Assembly: GCF_003208215.1 (NCBI RefSeq)
Contig: NZ_QKLW01000003.1
Coordinates: 137,237-201,236, forward strand
DNA length: 64,000 nt
DNA from: Marinomonas alcarazii
Lineage (GTDB): Bacteria > Pseudomonadota > Gammaproteobacteria > Pseudomonadales > Marinomonadaceae
Direction of reading: 5' to 3'
The notes under the pieces were generated by a model, which was not told where the DNA came from, searched no databases, and worked only from the letters and a program-made list of their open reading frames with translations. The translations under genes and the position numbers were made by a program. Shown here piece after piece: positions 48,784 through 58,389 of the stretch; the first letter of the stretch is position 1; every line of letters begins with the position of its first letter.

Positions 48784-50505
48784 ATGGCAAAACGTATCGA
48801 AGACCTTCGCAGTCAGCGTTGGTTTGCTCCTGACAATATGCGAGCTTTTGCGCATCGACAACGAACGCAGCAGACTGGATACAAGCGCAGCGATTTTATG
48901 AACCGCCCTGTTATAGGCATCATTAATACCTGGAGCGACATCAGTACTTGTCATACTCATCTTAGAGAGCGTGCCCAGTTTGTGAAAGAAGGCATTATTC
49001 GTGCCGGTGGTTACCCATTAGAAATGCCAGCCATGTCACTTGGTGAAGTGATGGTTAAGCCAACAACCATGATGTATCGCAACTTACTAGCGATGGAAAC
49101 CGAAGAGCTGCTACGCAGTCATCCGATTGATGGTGCGATTTTAATGGGCGGTTGCGACAAAACCACACCGGGCCTATTAATGGGCGCCATCAGTATGAAC
49201 ATTCCCGCCATTTATATTCCTGCAGGCGCGAGCCTAAACGGCAATTTCAAAGGCGAAAAAATAGGAACGGGCACTCATACTCGAAAATATTGGGATGAAA
49301 AACGTGCGGGTAATTTAAGTGATGAAGACTGGCTCGAACTCGAAGCCAAAATGACGCGTTCTGTAGGAACCTGTAACACTATGGGAACCGCGTCTTCATT
49401 AACTTCTATGGCCGAAGTGTTGGGTTTTTGTTTGCCGGGATCAGCAACCATTCCCGCGGCCGATTCTGCCCATCAACGCCTTTGCTCCCTTGCTGGGGAA
49501 CGTATTACCAAGATGGTGTTTGAAGACCTGACACCTAAAACCCTCGCTACCAAAGAAGCCTTTGAAAACGCTATCGTCACTTATGTGGCGTTGGGCGGAT
49601 CTACGAACGGCATTATCCATTTGATCGCCATGGCGGGACGCGCAGGCATTGATCTGCCTATGTCTTTGTTTGATGAATGGGCGCGTAAAGTGCCGGTCAT
49701 CGCCAACCTAATGCCGGCGGGCGAATACCTAATGGAAGACCTGTTTTATGCGGGTGGTCTGCCTGCTTTATTAACGCGCCTAAAAGATTTCTTGCATCTC
49801 GATCAAGGTAATGTGAACGGTCGTACTTTGGGTGAGAACTTGGAAGGCGTGGAAATTTACAATGACGACGTGATTCGTTCTTTAGATAACCCAGTCAATG
49901 ACCGCGGTACGATAGGTGTGATCACCGGTAACTTATGCCCAGATGGCGCGGTGTGTAAACCCTCAGCAGCGTCTCCGCATTTATTGAATCATCGTGGTAA
50001 AGCCTTGGTGTTTGAAAACCACGCGCAAATGACAGCGCAGATCGACGATCCTGAGCTTGATGTGGATGAAAATACTGTTTTAGTACTGAAAAATGCGGGG
50101 CCAATTGGTGGTCCTGGTATGCCCGAATGGGGCGGTTTACCGATTCCGAAAAAGCTTTTGCAAAAAGGTGTGCGTGACATGGTTCGTATCTCCGATGCGC
50201 GCATGAGCGGCACCCATTACGGCACCTGTATTTTACACGTTGCGCCTGAATCTTATGTTGGCGGGCCGCTGGCCTTTGTTCAGACCGGCGACTGGATCGC
50301 CTTGGACGTGGAAAAGCGCACGCTGAATTTAGAAATTAGTGACGAAGAAATGGCGGCGAGAAAAGCGGCTTGGGCACCACCACCACCAAAGTTTGCTCGT
50401 GGTTATGGCGCTATGTTTTCAACCCATGTCACCCAAGCAAACGAAGGGTGCGATTTTGACTTTTTACAAGGTGACGCTGTCATCGATGAACCGGAGATAT
50501 TCTAA
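48784..50505 (+). CDS. IlvD/Edd-family sugar-acid dehydratase
   Basis: A 573-residue [Fe-S] dehydratase. Cluster cysteines are visible in LMGGCDKTTPG and SVGTCNTMGTASS, and AGPIGGPGMPEWG / ISDARMSGTHYGT form the C-terminal active site. The NTWSDISTCHTHLRERAQFVKEGIIRAGGYPLEMP start is like the L-arabonate/D-xylonate/galactonate branch, not branched-chain IlvD. It converts an aldonic acid to a 2-keto-3-deoxy acid, which the HpaI aldolase encoded immediately downstream (no spacer) would cleave. Confidence 0.88.
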   Translation: MAKRIEDLRSQRWFAPDNMRAFAHRQRTQQTGYKRSDFMNRPVIGIINTWSDISTCHTHLRERAQFVKEGIIRAGGYPLEMPAMSLGEVMVKPTTMMYRNLLAMETEELLRSHPIDGAILMGGCDKTTPGLLMGAISMNIPAIYIPAGASLNGNFKGEKIGTGTHTRKYWDEKRAGNLSDEDWLELEAKMTRSVGTCNTMGTASSLTSMAEVLGFCLPGSATIPAADSAHQRLCSLAGERITKMVFEDLTPKTLATKEAFENAIVTYVALGGSTNGIIHLIAMAGRAGIDLPMSLFDEWARKVPVIANLMPAGEYLMEDLFYAGGLPALLTRLKDFLHLDQGNVNGRTLGENLEGVEIYNDDVIRSLDNPVNDRGTIGVITGNLCPDGAVCKPSAASPHLLNHRGKALVFENHAQMTAQIDDPELDVDENTVLVLKNAGPIGGPGMPEWGGLPIPKKLLQKGVRDMVRISDARMSGTHYGTCILHVAPESYVGGPLAFVQTGDWIALDVEKRTLNLEISDEEMAARKAAWAPPPPKFARGYGAMFSTHVTQANEGCDFDFLQGDAVIDEPEIF

Positions 50506-51273
50506 ATGAGCAAGACGATTAACCCATTTAAACAGCGTTTACTGGATGGTCAAAAGTTGATTGGAGGCTGGACGCTGTCTGGTAGCCCAACGGTCGCAGA
50601 GGCTATGGCGTTTTTGAACTATGACTATTTGGTGGTGGATTTAGAACACAGCCCTGCCAGCATTCACGATACTACGCCGATTTTACGTGCGGTTGAGCAA
50701 ACGCCAACCGCAGCGGTGGTTCGTATGCCAGGCCATGATCCGATTGCGATTAAGCAAGTATTGGATCAAGGCGGTATGACCTTGTATTTCCCATTCGTTG
50801 AATCGGTTGAAGAGGCAAAAGCCATTGTTCAAGCCAGCATGTACCCACCATTGGGCAAGCGCGGCTTTGCCAAAATGCATCGAGCGGCGCGTTATACCAC
50901 TCGTGAAGATTATCCTGCAGCGGCCAACGAGCAGGTGTGTTTGATACCTCAGCTTGAAACGGTTGAGGCGTTAGAACTTGCGGTAGAAATCGGCAAGGTG
51001 GAAGGCGTCAGTGCAGTATTCATTGGTCCTGGAGATTTGTCGATGACAATGGGCTTGCCAGGTCAGGTAAATCACCCTGATGTGCGTGCCAAAATCGTGG
51101 CTTGTGTGAATGCCTGTAATCAAGCTGGGATTCCTGTAGGAACGGTTATGCCTACGCCTAACGATGCAAAATGGGCGTTAGAAGTTGGCTTTAGTTTTGT
51201 GTCGATTGCCAATGATCTGGCTAACATGTTGGGTCAGTGTAAAGCGCATTTGGCGCAAATGAATAAATCATAA
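50506..51273 (+). CDS. HpcH/HpaI-family aldolase (2-keto-3-deoxy sugar-acid aldolase)
   Basis: A 255-residue class-II pyruvate aldolase. The catalytic histidine is in VVDLEHSP (about H48). Metal ligands are the glutamate in LIPQLETVEA and the aspartate in IGPGDLSMTMG. The ATG directly follows the dehydratase stop, so the two are translationally coupled. It would split the 2-keto-3-deoxy acid into pyruvate and an aldehyde, which the 47082-48542 dehydrogenase could oxidise. Confidence 0.88.
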   Translation: MSKTINPFKQRLLDGQKLIGGWTLSGSPTVAEAMAFLNYDYLVVDLEHSPASIHDTTPILRAVEQTPTAAVVRMPGHDPIAIKQVLDQGGMTLYFPFVESVEEAKAIVQASMYPPLGKRGFAKMHRAARYTTREDYPAAANEQVCLIPQLETVEALELAVEIGKVEGVSAVFIGPGDLSMTMGLPGQVNHPDVRAKIVACVNACNQAGIPVGTVMPTPNDAKWALEVGFSFVSIANDLANMLGQCKAHLAQMNKS

Positions 51274-51283
51274 AGGTGTCTCT

Positions 51284-51832
51284 ATGCTTTTATTAACAAG
51301 AATAATAACTTTGCTAGGGCAGGTGAATTCTGCTTTTGTATTTGTTTTCAAATATTTGGCAATCACTGCGGTTGCAGTGATGACCACCTCGATTTTGGTT
51401 CAGGTCTTTTGTCGTTATGTGCTTAACGACTCATTGCCTTGGTCTGAAGAGTTGGCGCGTTATCTTATGGTTTGGATGACGTTTCTAACACTGCCTGTGG
51501 TCTCCCGTACTAAGCAACATGCGGCCCTCGATATTATTCTGGGCTCTTTACCAAGACGATTAAGCTTGCTGCTGGAGTTGGTGTTGTATGTGTTGGTCGG
51601 GATTGTTTTGTATTACGCGTTTAATAAAAGCCTAGATTTCGCCCTAAAAGGAACGCGCATGTTGGCTACAGCGCTGCCTATAACCAAAGCTTGGTCCTAC
51701 ATGGCGATGCCGATTGGTTTTGGCGTCATGATGTTGGTCTATCTCGAGCTGTTCCTAATTGGTATTGCGCGTCTTTTTAATGAATCCAATGACGACCATT
51801 TTGTGTTGTCTGATAGCGAGAGCGAGGGGTAA
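51284..51832 (+). CDS. TRAP transporter small membrane subunit (DctQ type)
   Basis: A 182-residue four-helix protein. RYVLNDSLPWSEELARYLMVWMTFLTLPVVSRTKQHAALD is the standard DctQ segment. It lies 10 bp after the aldolase gene and 3 bp before the DctM gene. With DctM and the separately placed binding protein (54990-56060) it would make a sodium-driven sugar-acid importer. Confidence 0.9.
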   Translation: MLLLTRIITLLGQVNSAFVFVFKYLAITAVAVMTTSILVQVFCRYVLNDSLPWSEELARYLMVWMTFLTLPVVSRTKQHAALDIILGSLPRRLSLLLELVLYVLVGIVLYYAFNKSLDFALKGTRMLATALPITKAWSYMAMPIGFGVMMLVYLELFLIGIARLFNESNDDHFVLSDSESEG

Positions 51833-51835
51833 TCC

Positions 51836-53122
51836 ATGGGCATTTCATTTTTCTGGATTTTGCTTTCTGTGATGTTTTTGGGGATGCCTGTTGCGTTTGC
51901 CTTGTTGTTTGCGCCAGGTCTCAGTTTATTCCTAGAAGGCAAGGAGATGTTCTACCTCTTGCTGACACAGCGTTTGTACAACGGTATTGATAGCTTTCCA
52001 TTGATGGCGATTCCGTTTTTCATGCTGGCGGGTGAGGTGATGAACCGCAGTGGTATTACCTTGTCGCTTGTGCAAGTAAGCCAAGCCTTTATTGGCCATT
52101 TGCGTGGTGGTTTGGCACAAATCAATATTTTGTCTTCCATGTTGTTTGCTGGCCTTAGTGGTTCTGCGGTGGCGGATTGTTCTGCGTTGGGGAAAATGCT
52201 GATTCCAGCGATGGAAAAGAACGGCTACTCGCGTCGTTTTGCCGCGGCCGTAACGGCGGCATCGTCGGTGATTGGGCCGATTATTCCACCAAGTGGCATC
52301 ATGATTCTGTATGCGTTTGTGATGAACGTGTCGGTTGGTGGCTTGTTTGCTGCGGGTCTTGTCCCTGGCTTTTTGGTTGGTATTAGCTTGATGGCTATGA
52401 CATGGTTTTTGGCGCGTCGTCGTGGCTATAAAGTAGCTTCTGAAAAAGCAACTTGGCCGGAGCGTGGCGCAGCGGTAAAGCAAGCTTTTTGGCCGTTGTT
52501 GACGCCAGTTATTTTGCTTGGCGGTATTTTGTCGGGCGTGTTTACACCAACTGAAGCGGCAGCGGTTGCGGCAGCGTATGCCTTGATAGTTAGCTTGTTG
52601 TCGAAAACCATGACGGTTAGTAATTTGCCTAGTTTGTTTTACGCTACGGCGAAATCGTCCGCGGTGATTTTGTTCCTTGTCGGCAGTGCGGTGGCGTTTT
52701 CTTCGGTGATCAGCCTATCTGGCGCGCCACAAAAAGTCGCTGCGATCATGGTTTCTTTGACTGAGAATCCATTGTTGCTACTGCTGATTATTAACTTGCT
52801 ACTGTTGTTTGTCGGTATGTTCCTAGATGCAGGCCCTGCGATTCTTATTTTGGGTCCTATTCTTGGGCCGATCGTGACACAGTTTGGTATTGATCCATTG
52901 CATTTTGCCATCGTGATGTGTGTCAACTTAACCATAGGTTTGACGACGCCACCCATGGGCTTGGTGTTGTTTGTTGCGTCCAGTGTAAGTGGCGAACGTG
53001 TAGAGACGATTAGCCGTGAAATGTTGCCTTATTTGGCGGTGCATATCTTTGTTATTTTGCTCATTACGTATATCCCAGCATTAACGATGACCTTGCCTCG
53101 CTTGCTCGGTTTTGCCTCCTGA
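51836..53122 (+). CDS. TRAP transporter large permease (DctM type)
   Basis: A 428-residue protein with about twelve helices: GMPVAFALLFAPGLSLFL near the start, PLMAIPFFMLAGEVMNRSGIT, SGSAVADCSALGKMLIPAM and GPIIPPSGIMILYA are DctM signatures. It is co-transcribed with the dehydratase, aldolase and DctQ genes, which links the carrier to import of their sugar acid. Confidence 0.93.
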   Translation: MGISFFWILLSVMFLGMPVAFALLFAPGLSLFLEGKEMFYLLLTQRLYNGIDSFPLMAIPFFMLAGEVMNRSGITLSLVQVSQAFIGHLRGGLAQINILSSMLFAGLSGSAVADCSALGKMLIPAMEKNGYSRRFAAAVTAASSVIGPIIPPSGIMILYAFVMNVSVGGLFAAGLVPGFLVGISLMAMTWFLARRRGYKVASEKATWPERGAAVKQAFWPLLTPVILLGGILSGVFTPTEAAAVAAAYALIVSLLSKTMTVSNLPSLFYATAKSSAVILFLVGSAVAFSSVISLSGAPQKVAAIMVSLTENPLLLLLIINLLLLFVGMFLDAGPAILILGPILGPIVTQFGIDPLHFAIVMCVNLTIGLTTPPMGLVLFVASSVSGERVETISREMLPYLAVHIFVILLITYIPALTMTLPRLLGFAS

Positions 53123-53185
53123 TGAAGGGGGCAGCACTGGCGAGTTTAAGTGTGTTTGAGTACAGAAGAGACGAGGAAGGCTTTT

Positions 53186-53938
53186 ATGCTTATGGATAGT
53201 TCGAGCCTGCTTCTATTATTGTTTTTTGCGCTAGGTAGCTACATTCAAGCGACGACGGGTTTTGCTTTTGGGTTGATTGTCGTGAGCAGCGTGTCGGCAT
53301 TAGGCTTAGCGCCCATTGAGGTAACGGCGTTTGCGGTAAGCGTATTAAGTCTTATCAATGCGGGAATTGGGCTTTATGGTGGGCATTGGAAACAGATAAA
53401 TCTTCGAGCATTTTGGGGATTTATTTTACCTTGCCTACCTGCAATATATCTTGGTGTATGGCTTCTGGGTTACCTTGGGGAGAATGCGTTAGGCTGGCTC
53501 AAATTTAGTTTAGGCTTGTGCATTGTCATCAGTAGCTTGGTGATGATGCTTCAAGCTAATAGGATACGAAAGGCATCCTCTGCTGGGGCTTTTGCCGTCA
53601 GTGGTGTGATTGGCGGTGTGATGGGGGGCATGTTTGCGACCTTCGGTCCACCTATTACCTTTATGATGTATCGCCAGCCAGACGACCACGTCAGAATACG
53701 TGCGACCTTATTAGGAATCTTTTGTTGTACCGCAGCCTTGCGTGTGGGGTCTGTTAGTCTGACTCAAGGCGTTGATATTGATACTTGGCTATTGTGTGCG
53801 CTTGGTTTTCCAGTCGTTGTGCTATCAACCTTAATGGCAAGAAAGTTTCCAGCGCCTATCTCTGCGAGAGCAATGCGTTTCTTGGCATTCACTTTGTTGT
53901 TGTTGTCGGGTATTAGCTTGATGTGGCAGGGCTTTTAA
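53186..53938 (+). CDS. TauE/SafE-family permease
   Basis: A 250-residue membrane protein with the paired family motifs GSYIQATTGFAFGLIVVSSV (near residue 12) and GGVMGGMFATFGPPITFMMY (near 150). ATG 53186 follows AGGAAGG; an earlier frame start at 53150 lacks one. It is the last gene of the dehydratase-aldolase-TRAP operon and ends at a strong terminator. This is the second TauE/SafE gene at the end of, or inside, a catabolic operon in the window. The substrate is unknown. Confidence 0.8.
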   Translation: MLMDSSSLLLLLFFALGSYIQATTGFAFGLIVVSSVSALGLAPIEVTAFAVSVLSLINAGIGLYGGHWKQINLRAFWGFILPCLPAIYLGVWLLGYLGENALGWLKFSLGLCIVISSLVMMLQANRIRKASSAGAFAVSGVIGGVMGGMFATFGPPITFMMYRQPDDHVRIRATLLGIFCCTAALRVGSVSLTQGVDIDTWLLCALGFPVVVLSTLMARKFPAPISARAMRFLAFTLLLLSGISLMWQGF

Positions 53939-53954
53939 ATCGGTTTTTATTAAA

Positions 53955-53998
53955 CAAAAAAGAGCGCATTCACCTTGTTGGCGATGCGCTCTTTTTTT
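53955..53998. terminator. Bidirectional terminator after the TauE gene
   Basis: AGAGCGCAT / ATGCGCTCT arms (loop 14), A run on the left and seven T on the right. It lies between convergent genes. Confidence 0.9.
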
Positions 53999-54013
53999 GG
54001 AGTATTCTACTTG

Positions 54014-54751
54014 TTAATTGAGTTCGACAAGATAATGTAGGTCTTCGCTGTTGGCGCGGCTGATTCGATATTCCACGGTGCGTCCGTCCAATGCGCGAGC
54101 AGTGCGGATTACTTCTAATAGCGGTTGTCCTGCAGCGATATTTAAAACGCTTTGGTCTTGATCATCGGCCAATACCGCTTTAAGTCTATCCGTGGCTTTG
54201 TGTACCGTAATATTGAAGTGCTGCTGATAATAGTGATACAGGGAATGTGGTAGCTTTTCTTCTTTGTGTAAATCGGCAAAGTAACGATGGGGCAGGTAGA
54301 TCAATTCACGGATAGACGCGGTATTGTTAATTGAACGCACACGATGGATTTCAATCACTTTTTCATCTGACGTGAGATCAAATACAGTACGTAAGTGTTC
54401 ATCCGGTGTGATTAATTGTGTTTCGAGTAATTGAGCGTAAGGCAGCTCGGGGATATCACCGTTATCACTTTTGAAATGAAAAAAGTGGAACATCATTTTT
54501 TGCAGTGTGTGTTCGGATACAAAGGTGCCAACGCCTTGGCGACGAAATAATACGTTATCTTCGGTTAATGCGTTAAGAGCTTTTCGAACTGTGCCTTGGC
54601 TAACACCCAGTAGGTCTGCAAGTTGAAACTCACTTGGTAAAATCTCACCGGGCTTCCAAGAACCTTCGATAATTCTTTCCGTAATTAACTCTTGAACCTG
54701 TTTATACAAAGGTTTGAAGGTTGGTGATGGCTGCGATGTGCTGGTTGTCAT
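54014..54751 (-). CDS. GntR/HutC-family regulator with UTRA domain
   Basis: A 245-residue protein. GntR helix-turn-helix at about residues 10-78 (YKQVQELITERIIEGSWKPGEILPSEFQLADLLGVSQGTVRKALNAL), then a UTRA ligand domain (IHRVRSINNTASIRELIYLPHRYF). Start placed at the ATG complementing 54749-54751; the longer frame has unrelated residues and would cover the operator. The 17-bp operator-like motif lies upstream at 54825-54841 and again at 48675-48691. Control of both the TRAP binding protein and the dehydratase operon is therefore likely. Confidence 0.88.
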   Translation of the reverse strand: MTTSTSQPSPTFKPLYKQVQELITERIIEGSWKPGEILPSEFQLADLLGVSQGTVRKALNALTEDNVLFRRQGVGTFVSEHTLQKMMFHFFHFKSDNGDIPELPYAQLLETQLITPDEHLRTVFDLTSDEKVIEIHRVRSINNTASIRELIYLPHRYFADLHKEEKLPHSLYHYYQQHFNITVHKATDRLKAVLADDQDQSVLNIAAGQPLLEVIRTARALDGRTVEYRISRANSEDLHYLVELN

Positions 54752-54824
54752 TGTTGGCCCTGCTGTCTCTCGAATCAATTTAGAATACCAGACGTAATAA
54801 AAAAATCTGTTATTTTCTTGCACT

Positions 54825-54841
54825 TTATGTCTTATATAAGA
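54825..54841. promoter_or_regulatory. Putative operator between the GntR/HutC regulator and DctP genes
   Basis: TTATGTCTTATATAAGA, identical to 48675-48691, with the palindromic core TCTTATATAAGA at 54830-54841. It is placed to control both divergent genes. Confidence 0.65.
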
Positions 54842-54989
54842 TATAAAACAAGTCATGGCAAGAAAATAGTGCATTTTCTAAAAGTAATCTCCTTTGAGAC
54901 TCGCTTATGAATGACCTGTTTATTTGTTTAGCACTTGCGTGACTCAGAATAAAAAAGTGATCCAAGAATAAAAAAACGGAGCCTTCGAA

Positions 54990-56060
54990 ATGAAAAAAAC
55001 CGCTTTACTAAAAAAGACCACAGCTGCTTTTGTTCCAACATTGATGGCGGCGAGCTTATCTCTTGCTGCCATGCCTGCACTGTCGGCTGATTATGATTTC
55101 AATATTGTTCATCTTTCTAATACCAGCGATGAAGATTATGACGGCGCTGTCGTGTTGAAAGATTATGTTGAAGCACACTCAAACGGTCGTATTCACGTTA
55201 ATATTTATTCTGGCGGTCAGTTATGTGGTAACCCAACAGAATGTATTGAAGCGCTGCAAGCTAACTTGATCCAAGTGTTTAATACCACGACAGGTGGTTT
55301 GTCGAATGTTTTCCCTGAGATCCAAGCGCTGGATATTCCTTATATATTTCCAACAGACCGTGTTGCTGAATGTGCCTTGAATAATGAAATGTTGGTCGGA
55401 CCAATTCGTAAAGAGTTGCTAGATCGAACAGGTACTATGCGCTTAATGACGATTGGTAATACGGGTGGCTGGCGTAACTTTGCGACAACCAATAAATTGA
55501 TTAAAACGCCTGCCGATGTGAAAGGTTTGAAGATCCGTACGATCAATTCCCCTATTCAGATGCAGCTGGTGAAAGCCATGGGTGGCAGCCCAACAGCCGT
55601 GCCTTGGCCAGAAGTGTATACCTCATTGGCAACTGGCTTGGTGGAAGGTACTAAAAACGGCATTACTGACATCATGGGTATGAAATTTAACGAACATATT
55701 AAATACATGACGCTAGATGGTCATGGCTATATGGCGTCTATGTGGTGGATGAATAACGACTCACTGAAAGATATGCCAGAAGACCTTCAGCACATCATGA
55801 TGGATGGTTTTGATGCGTTACGTGAAGTCACAACCGTGATGCCCAAACGTCGTCAAATAGAAGCGTATAACGAGTTCAAAGCATCTGGCGGCACAGTTTA
55901 TGCTCCGACTGCAGAAGAAAAAGCGCAGTTCCAAGAAGCAGCAAAACCAGTACGTGATTGGTTCGTTAATGAATATGGTGCGAAATGGGTTGAAACCACA
56001 GAGAGCGCGGTTAAATCCTGTGAAGCCTCTATTAATGAAGCTTATATGGCACAGAACTGA
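54990..56060 (+). CDS. TRAP transporter substrate-binding protein (DctP type)
   Basis: A 356-residue periplasmic binding protein with a signal peptide (cleavage after PALSA, near residue 33). Signature segments are GWRNFATTNKLIKTPADVKGLKIRTINSPIQMQLVKAMGGSPTAVPWPEVYTSLATGLVEG; the arginine in KIRT binds the substrate carboxylate. It is separated from its DctQM partners by the TauE and regulator genes but shares their operator motif. A C-terminal terminator isolates it. A sugar acid is the expected ligand. Confidence 0.92.
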   Translation: MKKTALLKKTTAAFVPTLMAASLSLAAMPALSADYDFNIVHLSNTSDEDYDGAVVLKDYVEAHSNGRIHVNIYSGGQLCGNPTECIEALQANLIQVFNTTTGGLSNVFPEIQALDIPYIFPTDRVAECALNNEMLVGPIRKELLDRTGTMRLMTIGNTGGWRNFATTNKLIKTPADVKGLKIRTINSPIQMQLVKAMGGSPTAVPWPEVYTSLATGLVEGTKNGITDIMGMKFNEHIKYMTLDGHGYMASMWWMNNDSLKDMPEDLQHIMMDGFDALREVTTVMPKRRQIEAYNEFKASGGTVYAPTAEEKAQFQEAAKPVRDWFVNEYGAKWVETTESAVKSCEASINEAYMAQN

Positions 56061-56097
56061 TCGTAATACACTCTTCTGAATGGTTATTTTCCGTTAG

Positions 56098-56123
56098 GCC
56101 AGTGCTCGCACTGGCTTTTTTTT
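56098..56123 (+). terminator. Terminator after the TRAP binding protein
   Basis: GCCAGTG / CACTGGC with a four-base loop and eight T. Confidence 0.92.
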
Positions 56124-56145
56124 GCCTGGAATTTGTCTGGACAGA

Positions 56146-57036
56146 TTATCTTGGTACTTGCGCTTGAAGGTGGGCGATTAATCTTTCCATCAAGGGTGTT
56201 AGGCTGTTTTTACGCCATACAAAATGGATATCGAGTTCTGGTAAAACGCCATCAATTGGGCGATAGGTGAGACCTTCTCGTTGATCGAATTGTGTGGATT
56301 CTGGGACAAGTGCGATACCCACGCCGGCGGCAACTAGGGTTCGAGTGGTTTGCGTCAGCCGGGCGATTTGTACAATATCAGGCTCAACGCCAGCAGCATG
56401 CAGGTGATGCATTATTTGGTCGTACAAAGACGGATGGGCTTGTCTAACAAACGAGATGAACGGCAGCTGGTGTAAATCACTCAGTGGCACGCTGTCTTTT
56501 TGCGCGAGCGGGTGGTTCTCAGGCAAGGCAAGAAGGTGTTTTTGTGTTTCATAGCCTTGGTGTTCTAAATCTGTGATGTCCATCAAGGGGTTGAGGAAGA
56601 TCATCGCCAAATCAATTTTTTCGCTTCTGAGTGCATCCAAGGCATGGGTTGTGGTCATTTCTTCTAGATTGAGTGTCACGCCATGATTGTCTTGTTTGAA
56701 TTGCGCAATGCCTTTGGAAAAATGCGGCGTGCCAGCGGCCCAAACAAACCCAAGCGATAGGTTGCCTGCGGTGCCGTTGGCAATGCTGCGAACTTGTTCT
56801 TGTATCTTTTCCCAGTTCTGTAAAAGCGCTCTTGCTTGAGGTAGCAATGCTTCTCCTGCTGGGGTCAGTGAGACTTTTTGGCTGCTGCGTTCAAACAGTA
56901 CAGCACCGAGTTCGTCTTCAATGGCTTTGATTTGTTGTGACAACGGTGGCTGGGCAATATGTAAGCGAGCCGCAGCGCGTCCAAAATGCAGCTCTTCTGC
57001 TACGGTAATAAAATAATTCAGTTTTCTAAAGCGCAT
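56146..57036 (-). CDS. LysR-family transcriptional regulator
   Basis: A 296-residue protein with a textbook LysR N-terminus (MRFRKLNYFITVAEELHFGRAAARLHIAQPPLSQQIKAIEDELG) and a CbbR/BenM-like effector domain. It diverges from the Gfo/Idh/MocA gene across a 103-bp gap, the usual layout for a LysR protein and its target. The gap is AT-rich with several possible T-N11-A boxes, none decisive. The ligand is unknown. Confidence 0.9.
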   Translation of the reverse strand: MRFRKLNYFITVAEELHFGRAAARLHIAQPPLSQQIKAIEDELGAVLFERSSQKVSLTPAGEALLPQARALLQNWEKIQEQVRSIANGTAGNLSLGFVWAAGTPHFSKGIAQFKQDNHGVTLNLEEMTTTHALDALRSEKIDLAMIFLNPLMDITDLEHQGYETQKHLLALPENHPLAQKDSVPLSDLHQLPFISFVRQAHPSLYDQIMHHLHAAGVEPDIVQIARLTQTTRTLVAAGVGIALVPESTQFDQREGLTYRPIDGVLPELDIHFVWRKNSLTPLMERLIAHLQAQVPR

Positions 57037-57139
57037 GATATCTTTTTCATATTAAGTGTGTGATTAACATATATTAGACATAATGATGCGCTTTTCCTAT
57101 CTTAGCCTTACAAAATAAATCTAAGTTAGGTGAGACATC

Positions 57140-58351
57140 ATGAGCAGAGAAAAAATCGACGGACAACTATTTAGCTACACTGGCCCAGCTTTTCATTATA
57201 TCAACGAAGAGGAGCGTCACTTTTTCGCCAAAGAGCCAGCACAGTTTCGTGTGAACCTGATTGGTTGCGGTATGATCGGCATGGAGCACATGCGCGTGGC
57301 GACTCGCGTTGGTCGTTCTGCTATTCATGGTGTGTTCGATCTAAACGAACGTAGCGTTAAAGTTGCCAAAGAAGAATTTGCCAAAATCACCGATGAAGAT
57401 TTCAAAGTCTACGAAACGCTAGAAGCGGCCTGTAATGACCCAGAAGTTGACGGTATTTTAATCTGTACACCTAACTTTACACACCTTGATGTTTTAAAAG
57501 TCGCGATCAAATCTGGTAAACACATCTTCATGGAAAAGCCGATGGCGACCAAGTTGGAAGATGCCTATGAAATTACCAAGATGGCAAAAGAATACGGCGC
57601 GGTTTTACAAATTGGTTTGCAATACCGCTATAAATCTATTTATTCCGAAGCGATTCATGAAGTGCTAGAGCGCAAAGCGGTTGGTGAGGTGAAGATGATT
57701 AACATCATGGAACACCGCATTCCGTTTCTTGATAAAGTGAATCAGTGGAATAAGTTTTCTAAATTCTCTGGTGGTACCTTAGTAGAGAAATGCTGCCATT
57801 ACTTTGATTTGATGAACCTGTTTGCTCAATCTCGTCCAGTACGAGTTTATGCTAACGGCTCACAATCTACTAACTTCCGTGATTTCGAATTCAAAGGTGA
57901 AAAATCCGACATTCTTGATAGCGCGTTTGTTACCGTAGAATATGAAAATGGTGTTCGTGCTGGCTTTAACCTTTGCATGTTTGCGCCTATGTTCCATGAA
58001 GAGTTGTTGGTCTGCGGTGACGAAGGTCGTGTCAAAGCGGCAGAGATTGAAGACTTCAGTGAAAACGCGCGTTTGCGTACTGAAATGGAGGTTTTCTGTG
58101 GTCAGAACCGTCCTTCTAAAACCTCACAGCCAAGTTATCCTAAATTGATCGAAGCGTCTGGCCATAATGGCGCTACTTGGTTCGAACACATCGCTTTTGC
58201 CGATCAAATGGCTGGCAAGCAAACCAGCAGTGCGACAGTAGAAGAAGGCTTCTGGTCTGTTGTGGTGGGTTGCGCAGCGGAAGAATCCGTAAAAACGGGC
58301 AAAATCATTGAAGTGTCTGAACTGCTTAAATCGAAAGGTATTGATCTTTAA
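57140..58351 (+). CDS. Gfo/Idh/MocA-family oxidoreductase
   Basis: A 403-residue protein. The Rossmann motif is NLIGCGMIGMEHM (about residues 34-46) and the family EKP motif lies in HIFMEKPMATKLEDAY. A C-terminal alpha/beta substrate domain holds GGTLVEKCCHYFDLM. The N-terminus carries about 30 extra residues before the Rossmann fold. It probably oxidises or epimerises a sugar, inositol or sugar acid with NAD(P). It lies between sugar-acid modules and ends at a terminator, so it is expressed alone under the divergent LysR. Confidence 0.88.
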   Translation: MSREKIDGQLFSYTGPAFHYINEEERHFFAKEPAQFRVNLIGCGMIGMEHMRVATRVGRSAIHGVFDLNERSVKVAKEEFAKITDEDFKVYETLEAACNDPEVDGILICTPNFTHLDVLKVAIKSGKHIFMEKPMATKLEDAYEITKMAKEYGAVLQIGLQYRYKSIYSEAIHEVLERKAVGEVKMINIMEHRIPFLDKVNQWNKFSKFSGGTLVEKCCHYFDLMNLFAQSRPVRVYANGSQSTNFRDFEFKGEKSDILDSAFVTVEYENGVRAGFNLCMFAPMFHEELLVCGDEGRVKAAEIEDFSENARLRTEMEVFCGQNRPSKTSQPSYPKLIEASGHNGATWFEHIAFADQMAGKQTSSATVEEGFWSVVVGCAAEESVKTGKIIEVSELLKSKGIDL

Positions 58352-58389
58352 TTATTTTTTTTAAATTAAGTCACATCACATCACATCAC

